In this document: positions 25,789 to 36,600 of the stretch, in pieces | How positions within the stretch are numbered: position 1 is the first letter of the stretch | Layout of the letters: each line of letters begins with the position of its first letter | Assembly (NCBI RefSeq): GCF_018918025.1 | Contig: NZ_JAHLPT010000002.1 | Span: 1 to 64,000 of the forward strand | From: Oscillibacter sp. MSJ-31 | Lineage (GTDB): Bacteria; Bacillota; Clostridia; Oscillospirales; Oscillospiraceae | Direction: 5' to 3' | DNA: 64,000 nt | Notes under the pieces: generated by a model | What the model saw: only the letters and a program-made list of their open reading frames with translations | Database searches by the model: none | What the model was told of the DNA's origin: nothing | Program-made: the position numbers and the translations under genes

Positions 25789-25817
25789 ATTATATTGAAA
25801 AACCGCCGGCTTGTCAA
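25789..25817 (-). promoter_or_regulatory. Consensus sigma-A promoter of rpsU
   Basis: On the minus strand TTGACA (25817-25812) and TATAAT (25794-25789) lie 17 nt apart: a perfect consensus promoter, 79 nt before the rpsU start. Confidence 0.92.
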
Positions 25818-25848
25818 TATCCTTTTTCGTTTTTTCGCAGAAATTCGC

Positions 25849-28353
25849 TCACTGCGGCTTGACGATCAGGTTGATGAGCTTATTCTTGACGAAAATGACC
25901 TTGACGATCTGCATCCCATCGAGCGCCTTGGCGATCTTCTCGACCTGACGGGCAGCCTCGACGGCGGCATCCTGCTCGCTGTCCATCGCCACGGTGACGG
26001 TGCCCTTGAGCTTGCCGTTGACCTGCACCGCCATCTCGGTGTGGGCGGCGACGGTCTTGCTCTCGTCGTACTCCGGCCAGGGCATCTGCATGGCCATCTT
26101 GCCGTACTCAGCGGCGCAGCCGAGCTGCTCCCACAGCTCCTCGACCATGTGCGGCGCGAAGGGCGAGAGCATGAGCAGCAGCTTCTCAAAATCGCCGCGG
26201 GTGAGGCCGTTGGCGTAGAACTCGTTGACCATCGTCATGAGCGCGGCGATGGCGGTGTTCATCTTGAGCGTGTCGATGTCGTCCGTGACCTTCTTGATGG
26301 TCTTGTGGATGATGGGCTCGTTCTTCTCGGAAACGGCCTTGTCCGCCGTTGCCATCTCCGCGAGGTTCCACACGCGGTCGAGGAAGCGCTTGCAGCCCTT
26401 CACCGCGTCGTCGGACCATGTCGCGACCTTTTCGAAGTCGCCGATGAACATGATATAAAGGCGCATGGTGTCCGCGCCGTAGGCCTTGACCACATCGTCG
26501 GGGTTGACGACGTTGCCGAGGGACTTCGACATCTTCACCGCCGGACGCAGCGCCTGATTGCCGTACTTGGCAATGAGAGCGTCCTTCTCCTCCTGCGTGG
26601 AGACGTTGCCGACGTAGTGCGGGTTCTGGCCGAGGATCATGCCGTGGCTCGTGCGCTTGGCGTAGGGCTCCTTGGTGTGCACGACGCCGATGTCGTACAG
26701 GAACTTATGCCAGAAGCGGGAGTAGAGCAGGTGGAGCGTGGTGTGCTCCATGCCGCCGTTGTACCAGTCCACGGGGCCCCAGTAATTCTCCGCCTCGTGG
26801 GAGACGAGCGCCTTGTCGTTGTGCGGGTCCATATAGCGCAGGAAGTACCAGCTCGAGCCCGCCCACTGCGGCATGGTGTCGGTCTCGCGCTTGGCGGGGC
26901 CGCCGCACTTCGGGCACTTGGTGTTGACCCAGTCGGTCATCTTGGAGATGGGGCTCTCGCCGTCGTCGGTCGGCTCGTAGCTCTCGACCTGCGGCAGAAC
27001 GAGCGGCAGCTCCTCCTCGGGAACGGGCACCCAGCCGCACGTCGGGCAGTTGACCAGAGGAATGGGCTCGCCCCAATAGCGCTGGCGGGAGAACACCCAG
27101 TCACGCAGCTTGTAGTTGACCTTCTCATGGCCCCAGCCCTGCTCGATGGCATACTGCTTCATCGCGGGGATGGCCTCCTTGACGGTCATGCCGTTGAGGA
27201 AGCCGGAGTTGACCATGATGCCCGTATCGTCCTTGAGGGTAAAGGCTTCCTTGGTGATGTCGCCGCCCTCGACGACCTCGACGATGGGGATGTTGAACGC
27301 GGTGGCGAAGTCCCAGTCGCGCTGGTCGTGGCCCGGAACGCCCATGACGATGCCGGTGCCGTAGCCCATCAAAACGTAGTCGGAGACGAACATCGGCACG
27401 ACCTTGCCGTTGGCGGGGTTGACGACCTCGATGCCGTCGAGACGCACGCCGGTCTTGTCCTTATTGAGCTCGCCGCGCTCGAAGTCGCTCTTGCGGGCGG
27501 CAGCCTCCTGATAGGCGGCGACCTCGTCCCAGTTCTTGATAAGGGGCTGCCACTTCTTGAGCAGCGGGTGCTCGGGAGAGATGACCGTGTAGGTCACGCC
27601 GAAGAGCGTATCCACACGGGTGGTATAGACGGTAATGTCGTCCTCGGTGTTGGTCTTGAAGGTGACCTCCGTACCGGCGGAGCGGCCGATCCAGTTGCGC
27701 TGCTGGGTCTTGACGCGCTCGATGAAGTCCACATCGTCCAGATCGTCGATCAGGCGGTCGGCGTACTTCGTGATGCGCAGCATCCACTGGCTCTTTTCCT
27801 TGCGGATGACCTCGCTGCCGCAGCGCTCGCACACGCCCTCGACGACCTCCTCGTTTGCCAGCACGCACTTGCAGCTCGTGCACCAGTTGACGGGCATGGT
27901 GGTCTTATAGGCCAGGTCATGCTTGAACATCTGCAGGAAGATCCACTGCGTCCACTTGTAGTAATTGGGGTCGGTGGTGTCCACCACACGGTCCCAGTCG
28001 AAGCTGTAGCCGAGCATCTTGAGCTGGCGGGTGAAGTTCTTGATGTTCTGCTGCGTGACGATGGCGGGATGGATGTGGTTCTTGATGGCAAAGTTCTCGG
28101 TCGGCAGGCCGAAGGCGTCAAAGCCGATGGGGTTGAGGACGTTGTAGCCCTGCATCCGCTTCTTGCGGCAGATGATGTCCATTGCCGTAAAGGGGCGCGG
28201 ATGGCCGACGTGCAATCCGGCGGCGGAAGGGTACGGGAACTCGATGAGCCCGTAGAATTTCGGTCTCGGGTCGCCGGTCACGGCGGCGTAGGGCTTTTCC
28301 TGCTCCCACTTGTCCTGCCATTTTTTCTCAATGGCTGCGAAATCGTACTTCAT
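25849..28353 (-). CDS. leuS: Leucyl-tRNA synthetase
   Basis: The 834-residue class I synthetase has a HIGH-type motif in [14 protein letters not shown], a CP1 editing domain with Zn-type cysteines ([14 protein letters not shown]), [14 protein letters not shown], and [13 protein letters not shown] 28353 is supported by AAGGAGAAAG. It is the last gene of the long minus-strand operon from smc. The short gap to rsfS leaves no room for a T-box leader. Confidence 0.98.
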   Translation of the reverse strand: MKYDFAAIEKKWQDKWEQEKPYAAVTGDPRPKFYGLIEFPYPSAAGLHVGHPRPFTAMDIICRKKRMQGYNVLNPIGFDAFGLPTENFAIKNHIHPAIVTQQNIKNFTRQLKMLGYSFDWDRVVDTTDPNYYKWTQWIFLQMFKHDLAYKTTMPVNWCTSCKCVLANEEVVEGVCERCGSEVIRKEKSQWMLRITKYADRLIDDLDDVDFIERVKTQQRNWIGRSAGTEVTFKTNTEDDITVYTTRVDTLFGVTYTVISPEHPLLKKWQPLIKNWDEVAAYQEAAARKSDFERGELNKDKTGVRLDGIEVVNPANGKVVPMFVSDYVLMGYGTGIVMGVPGHDQRDWDFATAFNIPIVEVVEGGDITKEAFTLKDDTGIMVNSGFLNGMTVKEAIPAMKQYAIEQGWGHEKVNYKLRDWVFSRQRYWGEPIPLVNCPTCGWVPVPEEELPLVLPQVESYEPTDDGESPISKMTDWVNTKCPKCGGPAKRETDTMPQWAGSSWYFLRYMDPHNDKALVSHEAENYWGPVDWYNGGMEHTTLHLLYSRFWHKFLYDIGVVHTKEPYAKRTSHGMILGQNPHYVGNVSTQEEKDALIAKYGNQALRPAVKMSKSLGNVVNPDDVVKAYGADTMRLYIMFIGDFEKVATWSDDAVKGCKRFLDRVWNLAEMATADKAVSEKNEPIIHKTIKKVTDDIDTLKMNTAIAALMTMVNEFYANGLTRGDFEKLLLMLSPFAPHMVEELWEQLGCAAEYGKMAMQMPWPEYDESKTVAAHTEMAVQVNGKLKGTVTVAMDSEQDAAVEAARQVEKIAKALDGMQIVKVIFVKNKLINLIVKPQ

Positions 28354-28399
28354 GACTTTCTCCTTCTGTATTTCCATAGTCGCTTCTATTTTTACGCTT

Positions 28400-28771
28400 T
28401 TATTTTGCCGCGTCCGGCGTCAGCACGCCGGTGAGGTCCAGCGCGTGGCCGTCGCTCCACAGACGCTCCAGCCCATAGAACGCGCGGGCCTCCTCGTTGA
28501 ACACATGGACCGCCACGCAGCCGTAGTCCAGCAGCACCCAGGTGCCGCCGCGATAGCCCTCGCGGTGGAGCGGCTGCTCACCGAGCTCGTCCAGCTCCTT
28601 TTCCACCTCGTCGCACAGCGCGTTGATCTGCGTGTTGCTGCCGCCGGAGCAGATGACGAAATAATCCGCCAGCGTGGTGATCTTGTCGATCTCCAGCACC
28701 TTGATGTCGCGGCCCTTCTTGCTGTCGAGCGCCTTGGCGGCCGCAAGCGCCATTTCCTTTGCGTTTACCAT
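28400..28771 (-). CDS. rsfS: Ribosome silencing factor
   Basis: The 123-residue protein binds L14 and blocks subunit joining under starvation. Motifs are [18 protein letters not shown] and [22 protein letters not shown]. The place after an LCP gene and nadD-yqeK is the usual clostridial order. Confidence 0.96.
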   Translation of the reverse strand: MVNAKEMALAAAKALDSKKGRDIKVLEIDKITTLADYFVICSGGSNTQINALCDEVEKELDELGEQPLHREGYRGGTWVLLDYGCVAVHVFNEEARAFYGLERLWSDGHALDLTGVLTPDAAK

Positions 28772-28790
28772 TCTCTCTTCCCTTTCCGAT

Positions 28791-30194
28791 TTATTCGTTT
28801 CCCGTCGCCTCGCCGATGACCGTCAGGCTCCCCGAGGTCACCTCTGCCGGCGGATCGTTTTCTTCCGTTTCGCCGCCCGTGCTCTCCGAGCTGTTCGCGA
28901 TCCTTCCCGTGTACGGATCAACGAACACCGGCGGCGCGGCCGCCGCCTTGCTGTCCTCCACCCGTCCGGTGGAGGAGGCGAGCGAGCCGTCCGCGTTGAC
29001 GGACATGATATCCAGATCGCGCAGCGTGAATTTCTCCGTGAACGGACTGAGGGAATCGTTCACCAGATCCAGCAGCGCGTTGGCCTGCGGCACCACATAG
29101 TCGAGCTTCATCGTCCTGCCGTACTCGGCGCTGAGCGTGCGGCTGTAGACGTATACGCCCGTCCACGGCATGGTCATGAAGCTCACGTCCTCCAGCGAAA
29201 GGCCGCCGATCACCGCCCGCTTGCCGAACCAGAGGATGTTTTCAAAGGAGAGGTCGGTCTCCACATTCTCCCGGAACACCTCGGCGAGCTTACCGAGGTT
29301 GGGCACGTTCTCGAGCTGCAGAAGCTGCTTGATGACCGCCTTGAGAAAATCCTGCTGGATCTGCATACGCCCGCTGTCACCGATCTGCGGGTTGCCGTAG
29401 GGGCTTTTGGAGTCGTTCTTGCGCCAGCGGATGACCTGCATGGCGTCGTCGCCGTTGAGCTTGCGGTAGCCCTTTTCCTGCTCGATGACAAGATCCTGAT
29501 ATCGGTCGTGATAGTCCATGTTGTAGGGCACGTCGAAGTACACGCCGCCGATGGCCTCCACGATCGCGCCGACGGCCTCCCACTCCACGACCACCTGATA
29601 GTCCGGCTCAAAGCCGACGAGCTGGGAGATCTCCTTATAGAGCGCCTTGATGCCCTTATCGCCCCCGCCGTAGTAGTTGTAGACGGAGTTGATCTTCTTC
29701 ACATCCCATGGGACGTTCACCATCGTGTCGCGCGGGATGGACATGACCGTCGCCTTCTGGTTCGTCACATCGTAGCTCGCGAGCAGCATCGTGTCGGTGT
29801 TGCCGCCTCCGCCCGTGTCGCGGCCGAGCACAAGGACCGTGTAGAAGTCCTTGCTTTTCCGCTCGCCGCTCACGCGCGGGCGCACGCCGTCGCCGTAGTC
29901 GATCTCATCGACCTGCGGCCGGTTGGGATCCTTCTGCGTATTGTCCTTGTTCGGCAGCTCCGGCGCACGGATCTTCAGCAGATAGCCGCCGACGGTGATC
30001 ACGCCGACGAGCAGCACCGCCGCCAGCGCGGCGACGAGCAGTCTTTTGGGGTGGGTGAAAATGCCCTTGATCTGCTCCCACGCCTCGTCGCCGTGCTCGT
30101 CAAAGGCCGCGTCCACGCGGGAGCGCAGCTCGTCGAGCTTTTCCGATTTGAAATTGGAGTTAAAGTTGTTGTCCGCTTCCCGCTTTCCCTTCAT
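28791..30194 (-). CDS. LytR-CpsA-Psr (LCP) family wall-polymer ligase
   Basis: The 467-residue type II membrane protein has an N-terminal cytosolic segment (about 45 residues, strongly charged), a single transmembrane helix (LLVAALAAVLLVGVITVGG, about 50-70), and an extracellular LCP domain (DTMLLASYD, VMSIPRDTMVNVP, KINSVYNYYGG). LCP enzymes attach teichoic acids or capsule to peptidoglycan. The start at 30194 overlaps the end of nadD-yqeK by 35 nt, with GAAAGGAAAG upstream, so translation is coupled. Confidence 0.93.
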   Translation of the reverse strand: MKGKREADNNFNSNFKSEKLDELRSRVDAAFDEHGDEAWEQIKGIFTHPKRLLVAALAAVLLVGVITVGGYLLKIRAPELPNKDNTQKDPNRPQVDEIDYGDGVRPRVSGERKSKDFYTVLVLGRDTGGGGNTDTMLLASYDVTNQKATVMSIPRDTMVNVPWDVKKINSVYNYYGGGDKGIKALYKEISQLVGFEPDYQVVVEWEAVGAIVEAIGGVYFDVPYNMDYHDRYQDLVIEQEKGYRKLNGDDAMQVIRWRKNDSKSPYGNPQIGDSGRMQIQQDFLKAVIKQLLQLENVPNLGKLAEVFRENVETDLSFENILWFGKRAVIGGLSLEDVSFMTMPWTGVYVYSRTLSAEYGRTMKLDYVVPQANALLDLVNDSLSPFTEKFTLRDLDIMSVNADGSLASSTGRVEDSKAAAAPPVFVDPYTGRIANSSESTGGETEENDPPAEVTSGSLTVIGEATGNE

Positions 30195-31392
30195 TTGTCT
30201 TTCCTTTCAGATAATCACGTGCCGCCAGGGTGTTGACGTGGATGGGGTTCCCCATCTCCTCCATTTCCTCGACCGTCATTTCAAGGCCCATCAGAAGCCC
30301 GCGGTCCAGATCCTCCCACACGGTCCTCCGCAGCGCGTCCACACCCGGAAAATCGCGCGTCGGCTCGATGAAGTCCGCGAGGTAGATGACCTTTTCCAGC
30401 ACCGTCATGTCCGGCTTTCCGGTCGTGTGCCAAAGGATCGCATTGTAAATTTCATCGTCCACGCCGAACACGTCCCGCGCGAGCGCCGCGCCGGTCTTGG
30501 CGTGGAGCAGCTTGAGCGCCTTTTTCTCCAGCGCGTCGAGCGCGATGCCGTACTTCTCGCACAGCGCGAGCTGCTCCGGCATCGAGAGCTTCTTTGTACA
30601 GTCGTGCAGCAGTCCCGCGACCTCCGCACGGTGAACGTCCGCGCCGTATTTCTCTGCCAGCTTCACCGCCGTCGCCGCCGTGCCGAGCACATGGGCGCAG
30701 CGCTTCGCCTTGAGATAGCTCAGCGCGATGGGGCGGAGCTGCTGTACCGTTAGACGCTTGAGATCAAGATTTGTTCCGTATAAATGCTCGCGCAGGATAT
30801 AGCCGTAGACCTGCGGCTCGAGCATCGCTTCGCTCGCGCCGCTCGCCATGCCCGCGCGCAGCGCGGTCGAGGAGACCTCGATCACGCGGTCGAGTGCGAA
30901 CGCTTCAAAGCTGCCGCCGAAGCGCGCGCGGAGCTTCTCTGCCTGCGCGGCAAAGGCCGCGGCGCTGTCGCTTTCATTCCGATAAAAGGCGACGATCTTC
31001 GCAAGCTCCGCGATCTCCTCCGGCGCGCACCAGCTCTCAAAGGAGAAGAACATATCCGTCCCCATAAAGAGCAGCAGCTCGTCGTTGGGGTACTGCCGGC
31101 GCAGGGCGCGGAGCGTATCGACGGTATAGCTCTTGCCCTCGCGCGCCATCTCGAGGTCGAGCACCTCGACCTCGACGCCGCTTTGAAGCGCGGCCTGTCC
31201 GCCCATGAGCCGCGTCATGGCGAGACGGTGCTCGTTCGCGGGACTTCCCTGCTCCATCACCTTGTGCGGCGGGATGCCCGCCGGAATGAGCAGGAGCTTA
31301 TCCAGCGCGCACTTCTCCGCCGCCTCGACTGCGGCGTTCTGGTGCCCCAAATGCGGCGGGTTGAAGCTGCCGCCGTAAATTCCGATCTTCAA
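30160..31392 (-). CDS. nadD: NadD-YqeK fusion: nicotinate-nucleotide adenylyltransferase and HD hydrolase
   Basis: The 410-residue protein joins two enzymes usually encoded by adjacent genes. Residues about 1-195 are NadD (GGSFNPPHLGH, IEVSSTALR), which makes deamido-NAD. Residues about 205-400 are the YqeK HD-domain Ap4A hydrolase (HVLGTAATAV, EVAGLLHDCTKK, AILWHTTGKPDM). Both catalytic signatures are intact. The fusion lies between yhbY and lcp in the same operon. Confidence 0.93.
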   Translation of the reverse strand: MKIGIYGGSFNPPHLGHQNAAVEAAEKCALDKLLLIPAGIPPHKVMEQGSPANEHRLAMTRLMGGQAALQSGVEVEVLDLEMAREGKSYTVDTLRALRRQYPNDELLLFMGTDMFFSFESWCAPEEIAELAKIVAFYRNESDSAAAFAAQAEKLRARFGGSFEAFALDRVIEVSSTALRAGMASGASEAMLEPQVYGYILREHLYGTNLDLKRLTVQQLRPIALSYLKAKRCAHVLGTAATAVKLAEKYGADVHRAEVAGLLHDCTKKLSMPEQLALCEKYGIALDALEKKALKLLHAKTGAALARDVFGVDDEIYNAILWHTTGKPDMTVLEKVIYLADFIEPTRDFPGVDALRRTVWEDLDRGLLMGLEMTVEEMEEMGNPIHVNTLAARDYLKGKTNEGKAGSGQQL

Positions 31393-31417
31393 TGAAAATC
31401 CCTCTTTATCGTCCTGT

Positions 31418-31744
31418 TCAGACGGTCTTTTTCTTCTTATCCTTCACGAGCGCGATGCGCTTTTCCTTGGGCTTGGCGTGCGTCTCGCGATAGAGCACGA
31501 ATTTCGTGCCGATGACCTGCACCTGCTCGGAGCGGGTGAGGCGGCTGAGCTCGTCGCACGCCTCGCGCGCGGTGAGCATACTGTTATCGAGCACGCGGCA
31601 CTTGATGAGCTCGCGCGCCTCAAGCGCGTCGTTCGCCTGCTTGACAAGGTTTTCGCCGATGCCGTCCTTGCCGATGTGGACGATGGGCTCCAGCTCATTC
31701 GCCATGGCGCGCAGCTGGGCGCGCTGCTTTCCGGTCAGTTCCAT
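31418..31744 (-). CDS. yhbY: YhbY-family RNA-binding protein
   Basis: The 108-residue CRM-domain protein is associated with pre-50S particles. It has KQRAQLRAMANELEPIVHIG and the GKDGIGENLVKQANDAL segment with the GxxG-type loop. The tail is Lys-rich (KEKRIALVKDKKKKTV). It lies between rdgB and nadD with no gap to rdgB. Confidence 0.94.
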   Translation of the reverse strand: MELTGKQRAQLRAMANELEPIVHIGKDGIGENLVKQANDALEARELIKCRVLDNSMLTAREACDELSRLTRSEQVQVIGTKFVLYRETHAKPKEKRIALVKDKKKKTV

Positions 31745-32341
31745 TTATTCGTTTCCTTTCAGATAGTCGTCGAGTGCCGCGGCAAAGGCGCGCAGCGCTT
31801 TCCCGCGATGCGAGACGGACGCCTTTTCCTCCGCCGTGAGCTGGCCGAAGGTCTTGCGCAGCTCAGGCACAAAGAATACGGGGTCGTAGCCGAAGCCGCC
31901 CTCGCCCATCGGCGCGAACGCGATGGTGCCCGGGCACTCACCCTCGCACACCAGCTCGTCGCCGTTCGGGAACGCACAGACGATGGAGGTGTGGAAGTGC
32001 GCGGCGCGGTCGGTCTGCCCGCGCAGCATCTCGAGGAGCAGCGTGTAGCGGCCCTTGTCATCCAGTCCCTCGCCGCCGAAGCGCGCGCTGTACACGCCGG
32101 GGCCGCCGTTGAGCGCGTCCACGCAGAGGCCGGAGTCGTCCGCCACAGCGGGCAGGCCGGTCGCCTGCATCACCGCCGTCGCTTTCAGGCGGGCGTTGTC
32201 GGTGAAGGTATCGCCGGTCTCCTCGACCTCGATCCTCACGCCCAGCTCCGCCTCGCTCACGACCTCCACGCCGAGATGGCTCAGGATCTCGTTCATTTCC
32301 TTTAATTTCTTAGGGTTCTGCGTTGCCAATACCAGCTTCAT
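31745..32341 (-). CDS. rdgB: XTP/dITP diphosphatase
   Basis: The 198-residue house-cleaning pyrophosphatase starts MKLVLATQNPKKLKEMNEIL and has VADDSGLCVDALNGGPGVYS and SVSHRGKALRAF. GGGAGG supports the start at 32341. It fits the standard length. Confidence 0.97.
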   Translation of the reverse strand: MKLVLATQNPKKLKEMNEILSHLGVEVVSEAELGVRIEVEETGDTFTDNARLKATAVMQATGLPAVADDSGLCVDALNGGPGVYSARFGGEGLDDKGRYTLLLEMLRGQTDRAAHFHTSIVCAFPNGDELVCEGECPGTIAFAPMGEGGFGYDPVFFVPELRKTFGQLTAEEKASVSHRGKALRAFAAALDDYLKGNE

Positions 32342-32342
32342 G

Positions 32343-32714
32343 CTATACCTCCCACGGGTCCTTGTTCCATTTTTCTTCTCTCTCCCGCGCGGCCTTCTCC
32401 TCCTCGCGGCGCTCCGCCGCGCGGTCTATCCGGTCGCCGAGCGAGCCGAGCGTTTTATCCAGCCATTTGCCGGCCTTGTCTGAAAAGGTCTCGATCTCCG
32501 GCACGGGAACGATCACCACGCGGCAGCTCTCGCAGTAATGCGCGGGCGCATAGACGCTTTCGATCACAGGCATCCCGCTCAGCCGAACGCTCTTCTCCTC
32601 CTCGATGCCGCCGCGCTCATCGCTCGGACACCAACGAAGCGCGTACTTGTACGCAGGGAGCGCGCCCTCGTGCATTTCCTTTCCGCAATAGGGGCATACA
32701 TTCGTGATCTCCAT
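32343..32714 (-). CDS. PF20097-type zinc-ribbon protein
   Basis: The 123-residue protein has N-terminal CPYCGKEMHEGAL and a second cysteine pair, CESC, near residue 64. It fits the PF20097 small zinc-ribbon family of clostridia, of unknown function. The C-terminal 40 residues are helical and highly charged (RREEEKAAREREEKW). It is located between ftsY and rdgB. Confidence 0.75.
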   Translation of the reverse strand: MEITNVCPYCGKEMHEGALPAYKYALRWCPSDERGGIEEEKSVRLSGMPVIESVYAPAHYCESCRVVIVPVPEIETFSDKAGKWLDKTLGSLGDRIDRAAERREEEKAAREREEKWNKDPWEV

Positions 32715-32741
32715 ACGGCTTTCCTCCTGTCGGCTTCTCTC

Positions 32742-33611
32742 TCAGATGAGCGCGTTGACATACTCCTTCGCGTCAAAGGGCTGCAGGTCGTCGATGCCCT
32801 CGCCGAGGCCGACGAACTTCACCGGCACGCCGAGCTCCTGCGCGATGGCGACGCAGATGCCGCCCTTAGCGGTGCCGTCCAGCTTCGTGAGAATGATGCC
32901 GGTCAGGCCCGCCGTCTCGCGGAACACCTTCGCCTGCTGCAAGCCGTTCTGCCCCGTGGTCGCGTCGAGCACGAGCAGCGTCTCCTTGGCGGCATCCGGC
33001 GTTTCGCGGTCGATGATCTTGCGCAGCTTTGCCAGCTCCTGCATCAGGTTCGCCTTGTTGTGCAGGCGGCCCGCCGTGTCGCAGAACACGACGTCCACAT
33101 TTCTCGCCTTTGCCGCGGCGAGCGAGTCGAACAGCACCGCGCCGGGATCGGCGCCCTCGCGGCTGCGCACGATCTCCACGCCCGCGCGGTCTGCCCAAAT
33201 TTCGAGCTGGTCCGCCGCCGCCGCGCGGAAGGTATCCGCCGCGCACAGCAGCACGCGCTTGCCCTGCTTTTTGTAGCGGTTGGCGAGCTTGCCGATGCTC
33301 GTGGTCTTGCCCACGCCGTTCACGCCGATGATGAGCACGACGCTCGGCGTTGTGGAGAGGTCGAGGCTCGTATCGCCGACCTCGAGCTTCTTTTCCAAAA
33401 TATCGCGCAGCGCCTGCTTGACGTCGTCGCCGCGCTGAATGCTCTTTTCGTATACCACCTTACGCAGCTCCTTCACGGCGTCCGCCGCGACCGACGCGCC
33501 GAGGTCTGCCATGATCAGGCTCTCCTCCAGCTCGTCGTAGAAATCCTCGTCGATGGTCTCCCAGATGATGCTGTCGTACCACGCCTTTTTGATCCTTGCA
33601 AAAATACCCAT
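32742..33611 (-). CDS. ftsY: Signal recognition particle receptor FtsY
   Basis: The 289-residue SRP GTPase docks ribosome-SRP complexes at the membrane. Motifs are GVNGVGKTTSIGKL, AADTFRAAAADQLE, FCDTAGRLHNK and TKLDGTAKGG. It lacks the long acidic A domain of E. coli FtsY, as in most Firmicutes. It follows smc by 4 nt. Confidence 0.98.
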   Translation of the reverse strand: MGIFARIKKAWYDSIIWETIDEDFYDELEESLIMADLGASVAADAVKELRKVVYEKSIQRGDDVKQALRDILEKKLEVGDTSLDLSTTPSVVLIIGVNGVGKTTSIGKLANRYKKQGKRVLLCAADTFRAAAADQLEIWADRAGVEIVRSREGADPGAVLFDSLAAAKARNVDVVFCDTAGRLHNKANLMQELAKLRKIIDRETPDAAKETLLVLDATTGQNGLQQAKVFRETAGLTGIILTKLDGTAKGGICVAIAQELGVPVKFVGLGEGIDDLQPFDAKEYVNALI

Positions 33612-33615
33612 CGTC

Positions 33616-36600
33616 TTACCCCTTGATGTTCAGTTCTTTCGCCATGTCGTTCATGTTGATGGTCAGCACCTTGCTCACGCCGCGCTCCTGCATCGTCACG
33701 CCGTAGAGCACGTCGGCGGCCTCCATCGTGCCGCGGCGGTGGGTGATGACGATGAACTGCGTCTTGTCGCAGATGCGGCGCATATAGTGTGCCACGCGGA
33801 TGACGTTCGGCTCGTCGAGCGCCGCCTCGATCTCGTCCATCACGCAGAACGGCGTGGGGTGGACCTTGAGAATGGCGAAGTAGAGCGCGATGGCGACGAA
33901 CGCCTTCTCGCCGCCCGAGAGCAGCGAGAGCGTCTTGAGCGCCTTGCCCGGCGGCTGGACCTTGATCTCGATGCCGCAGTCGAGCACGGCGTTCTCGTCC
34001 TCCAGCTCGAGCGTGGCCTTACCGCCGCCGAAGAGCTCGAGGAAGGTCTCCTGAAAGCTCTCGCGGATGAGAGCGAACTGCTCCTTGAAGATGACCGTCA
34101 TCTCGCTCGTGATGTTCTCAATGACGCCCAGCAGCTCCTCCTTGGCCTTTTCCACATCGTCGCGCTGTCCGGTGAGGTAGGTATAACGCGTGTTCACGCG
34201 GTCGAATTCCTCGATGGCGCCGACGTTGACATTGCCGAGGCCGTTGATCTCGCGCTTCAATTCATTGATGCGGCGGCTCGCCTTCGGCACGCTCTCCAGC
34301 TCGATGCGCTGCTCCTGCGCCGCGGAGTGGGACAGCTCGTAGCTCTCCCAGAGCTTATCCAATATCTGCTTTTCCTCCATCGCGGCGGTAACGCGCTTCT
34401 GCTCGAGCCTGCCCGCGGCGGCCTGTGTCTGAGAGAGCAGCTCATTGCACTCGCGGTATCTGCGGTCGTTCGCGCTGCGCTCGCCCTCAAGCGCCAGCTT
34501 GGCCTCCGCCAGCTCCGCCAGCTCCGCCCTGCGCTTCTCGGCGTCGGCGCGCAGAGAAGCGGTCACCGCGTCATGCTGCGCGATCTCCTCCTCCGCGGCC
34601 TTGATCTTCGCGCGGTAGTCCTCGATGAGCGCACGGCGTCCGTCCTCGTCGCCGCGCATCTGCTGGGCGAGCGTCTCGAGGTCGCCCAGCGCACGTTCGG
34701 TCGTCTCCCGCTCGGCGGTAAAGCCCGCAAGCGTGCTCTTGCGCGCGGCGATCTCGTCGCCGAGGTGCGCACTGTCGCGTTGGAGCTCGTTCTGGCCGGC
34801 GAGCTTTTCCTCGCTCTCCGCACGGCAGCGTGCGGCCTCGGCCTCGTGCTTTTTGATCTCCTCCTCGCGGGCGGCAGCTGCCTTTTTCAGCTCTGCCGTG
34901 CGCGCGGTAATGCTCTCGAGCTCGGCGGCGATGTCGCTCTCCCGCGCGCGAAGCGATTCGAGCAGCATATCGTACTGCTTCTTTTCGCCCGTCAGGCGGA
35001 GCACCGCGTCCTCCGCGCCGCGCTGCTGCTCGCGCGCGACGTCCAGCTCATACTGCGCGGCGTTCAGGTCGCGCTTGGCCTCGTCTGCCTCACGGAGCGC
35101 GGCATCGAGCTTTTCCGTTAAGGCTTCCCGCCGGGCAGTCAGCTCCTTGAGCTCGTTGGCGCGGCTCAAAATGCCCGCGCTGCGGCTCACCGAGCCGCCG
35201 GTCATGCTGCCGCCGCGGTTCAAGACCTGCCCGTCGAGCGTGACGATGCGGAAGCGGCTGCCGTACTTTCTCGCGATGGCGATGCCGCAGTCCATATCCT
35301 CGACCACGACGGTGCGGCCGAGCAGATTGTTGAAAATTTCCGCGTACCGCTTATCGAACTGCACGAGCTGCGACGCGACGCCGACGTAGCCGTACTCGCG
35401 CTCGACGCCCGCCTCGCGCAGCACGTCGCCGCGGATGGCGGTCAGCGGCAGGAAGGTCGCGCGGCCGCCGTCACGCTGCTTTAAGAAGTTGATGGCGCTC
35501 TTGGCGTCCTCCTCGCGGTCCACGACCACGTTCTGCATCCCTGCGCCGAGGGCGATCTCGATGGCGACGGCATAGCGCTTGTCGGTCGTCATCAGGTTGG
35601 CGACCGGCCCATGCACGCCGCGCAGTGTGTTCTTCTCCGCCGCCTGCATGATCAGACGGACCGCCTTATTGAAGCCCTCGTACTCCTTCTCCATCTCGCT
35701 CAGAAGGTGGATGCGGGAGTCAAGGTTGTTCTTTTCCATGGTGAGGTCGATGCTCTTCTGCCGCGCCGTCTCCTCGCGCTTGACGCGCCCCTCCATCTTG
35801 AGGGTATGGCCGGAGATGATGTTGCGCACGGCGTCGGCCTCCTCCTGCGCCTCCTCAAGGGCGCGGCGGGACGCGGACGCAGCCCTGCGCTTCTCGGTCA
35901 GCTGACCGTCCACGCTCTCGCTCTCCGCTTCAAGCGCCGTGCAGCGCTCGGAGAGCTCGGCAAGACCCGCGTTCATCGCGCTCATGTCCGCGCGGCAGTC
36001 CGCCGCGTCGGAGGCCGCCAGCGCTTCCCTCGCGCGCAGAGCCTCGACCTCGCTGCCGGCCTCGCCGGCCGTGCGGGCAAGCTCCTCCGCCTGCGCGAGG
36101 AAGGCGCGAAGTTCCTCCTCCAGCTCCGCCGTCTGCGCGGCAAGCTCCTCGATGCGCGCGTGCTTCGCAGCGATCTGCGCGGTCAGGCTCTCCGCGCGGC
36201 CCGACTGGTCGCGCAGGTCGTTCTCCACGCGCTCGATGCTCGCGCGGTTGTGCTCGATGCCCGTGCGCAGCACCGCCACGGCGGCGTCCTCCTCGCTGCG
36301 CTTCGCGTCCAGCTCGGCGCACTCGGTGCGCAGGCGCTCCTGCTCCATGTCGTTCGCGTGTGCCTTTTCCGCAAACTGCTCGGAGGCGGCGTACAGCTCG
36401 TCCAGCGCGGCGTTCGCGCGCTCCAGCTCCTGCTGGGCAAGAGCATAGTCGGTGTTGAGCTTGATGGAATCGGTCTTGATCTTGTCCAGGTTTTCGAGCC
36501 AGACGGAGATCTCCAGTGTGCGCAGCTCGTCGCGGAGGATCAGGTATTTCTTCGCCTTCTCCGCCTGCGAGCGCAGCGGCCCGACCTGCAGCTCCAGCTC

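Noticed and set aside
28354-28399. Possible T-box leader for leuS
   Set aside because: Only 46 nt separate leuS from rsfS in the same operon, which is too short for a T-box.
25135-28434. 1099-codon plus-strand frame opposite leuS
   Set aside because: It is the antisense shadow of leuS. It has no ribosome binding site and its product is a low-complexity His/Asp/Leu/Val mix typical of GC-rich antisense frames.
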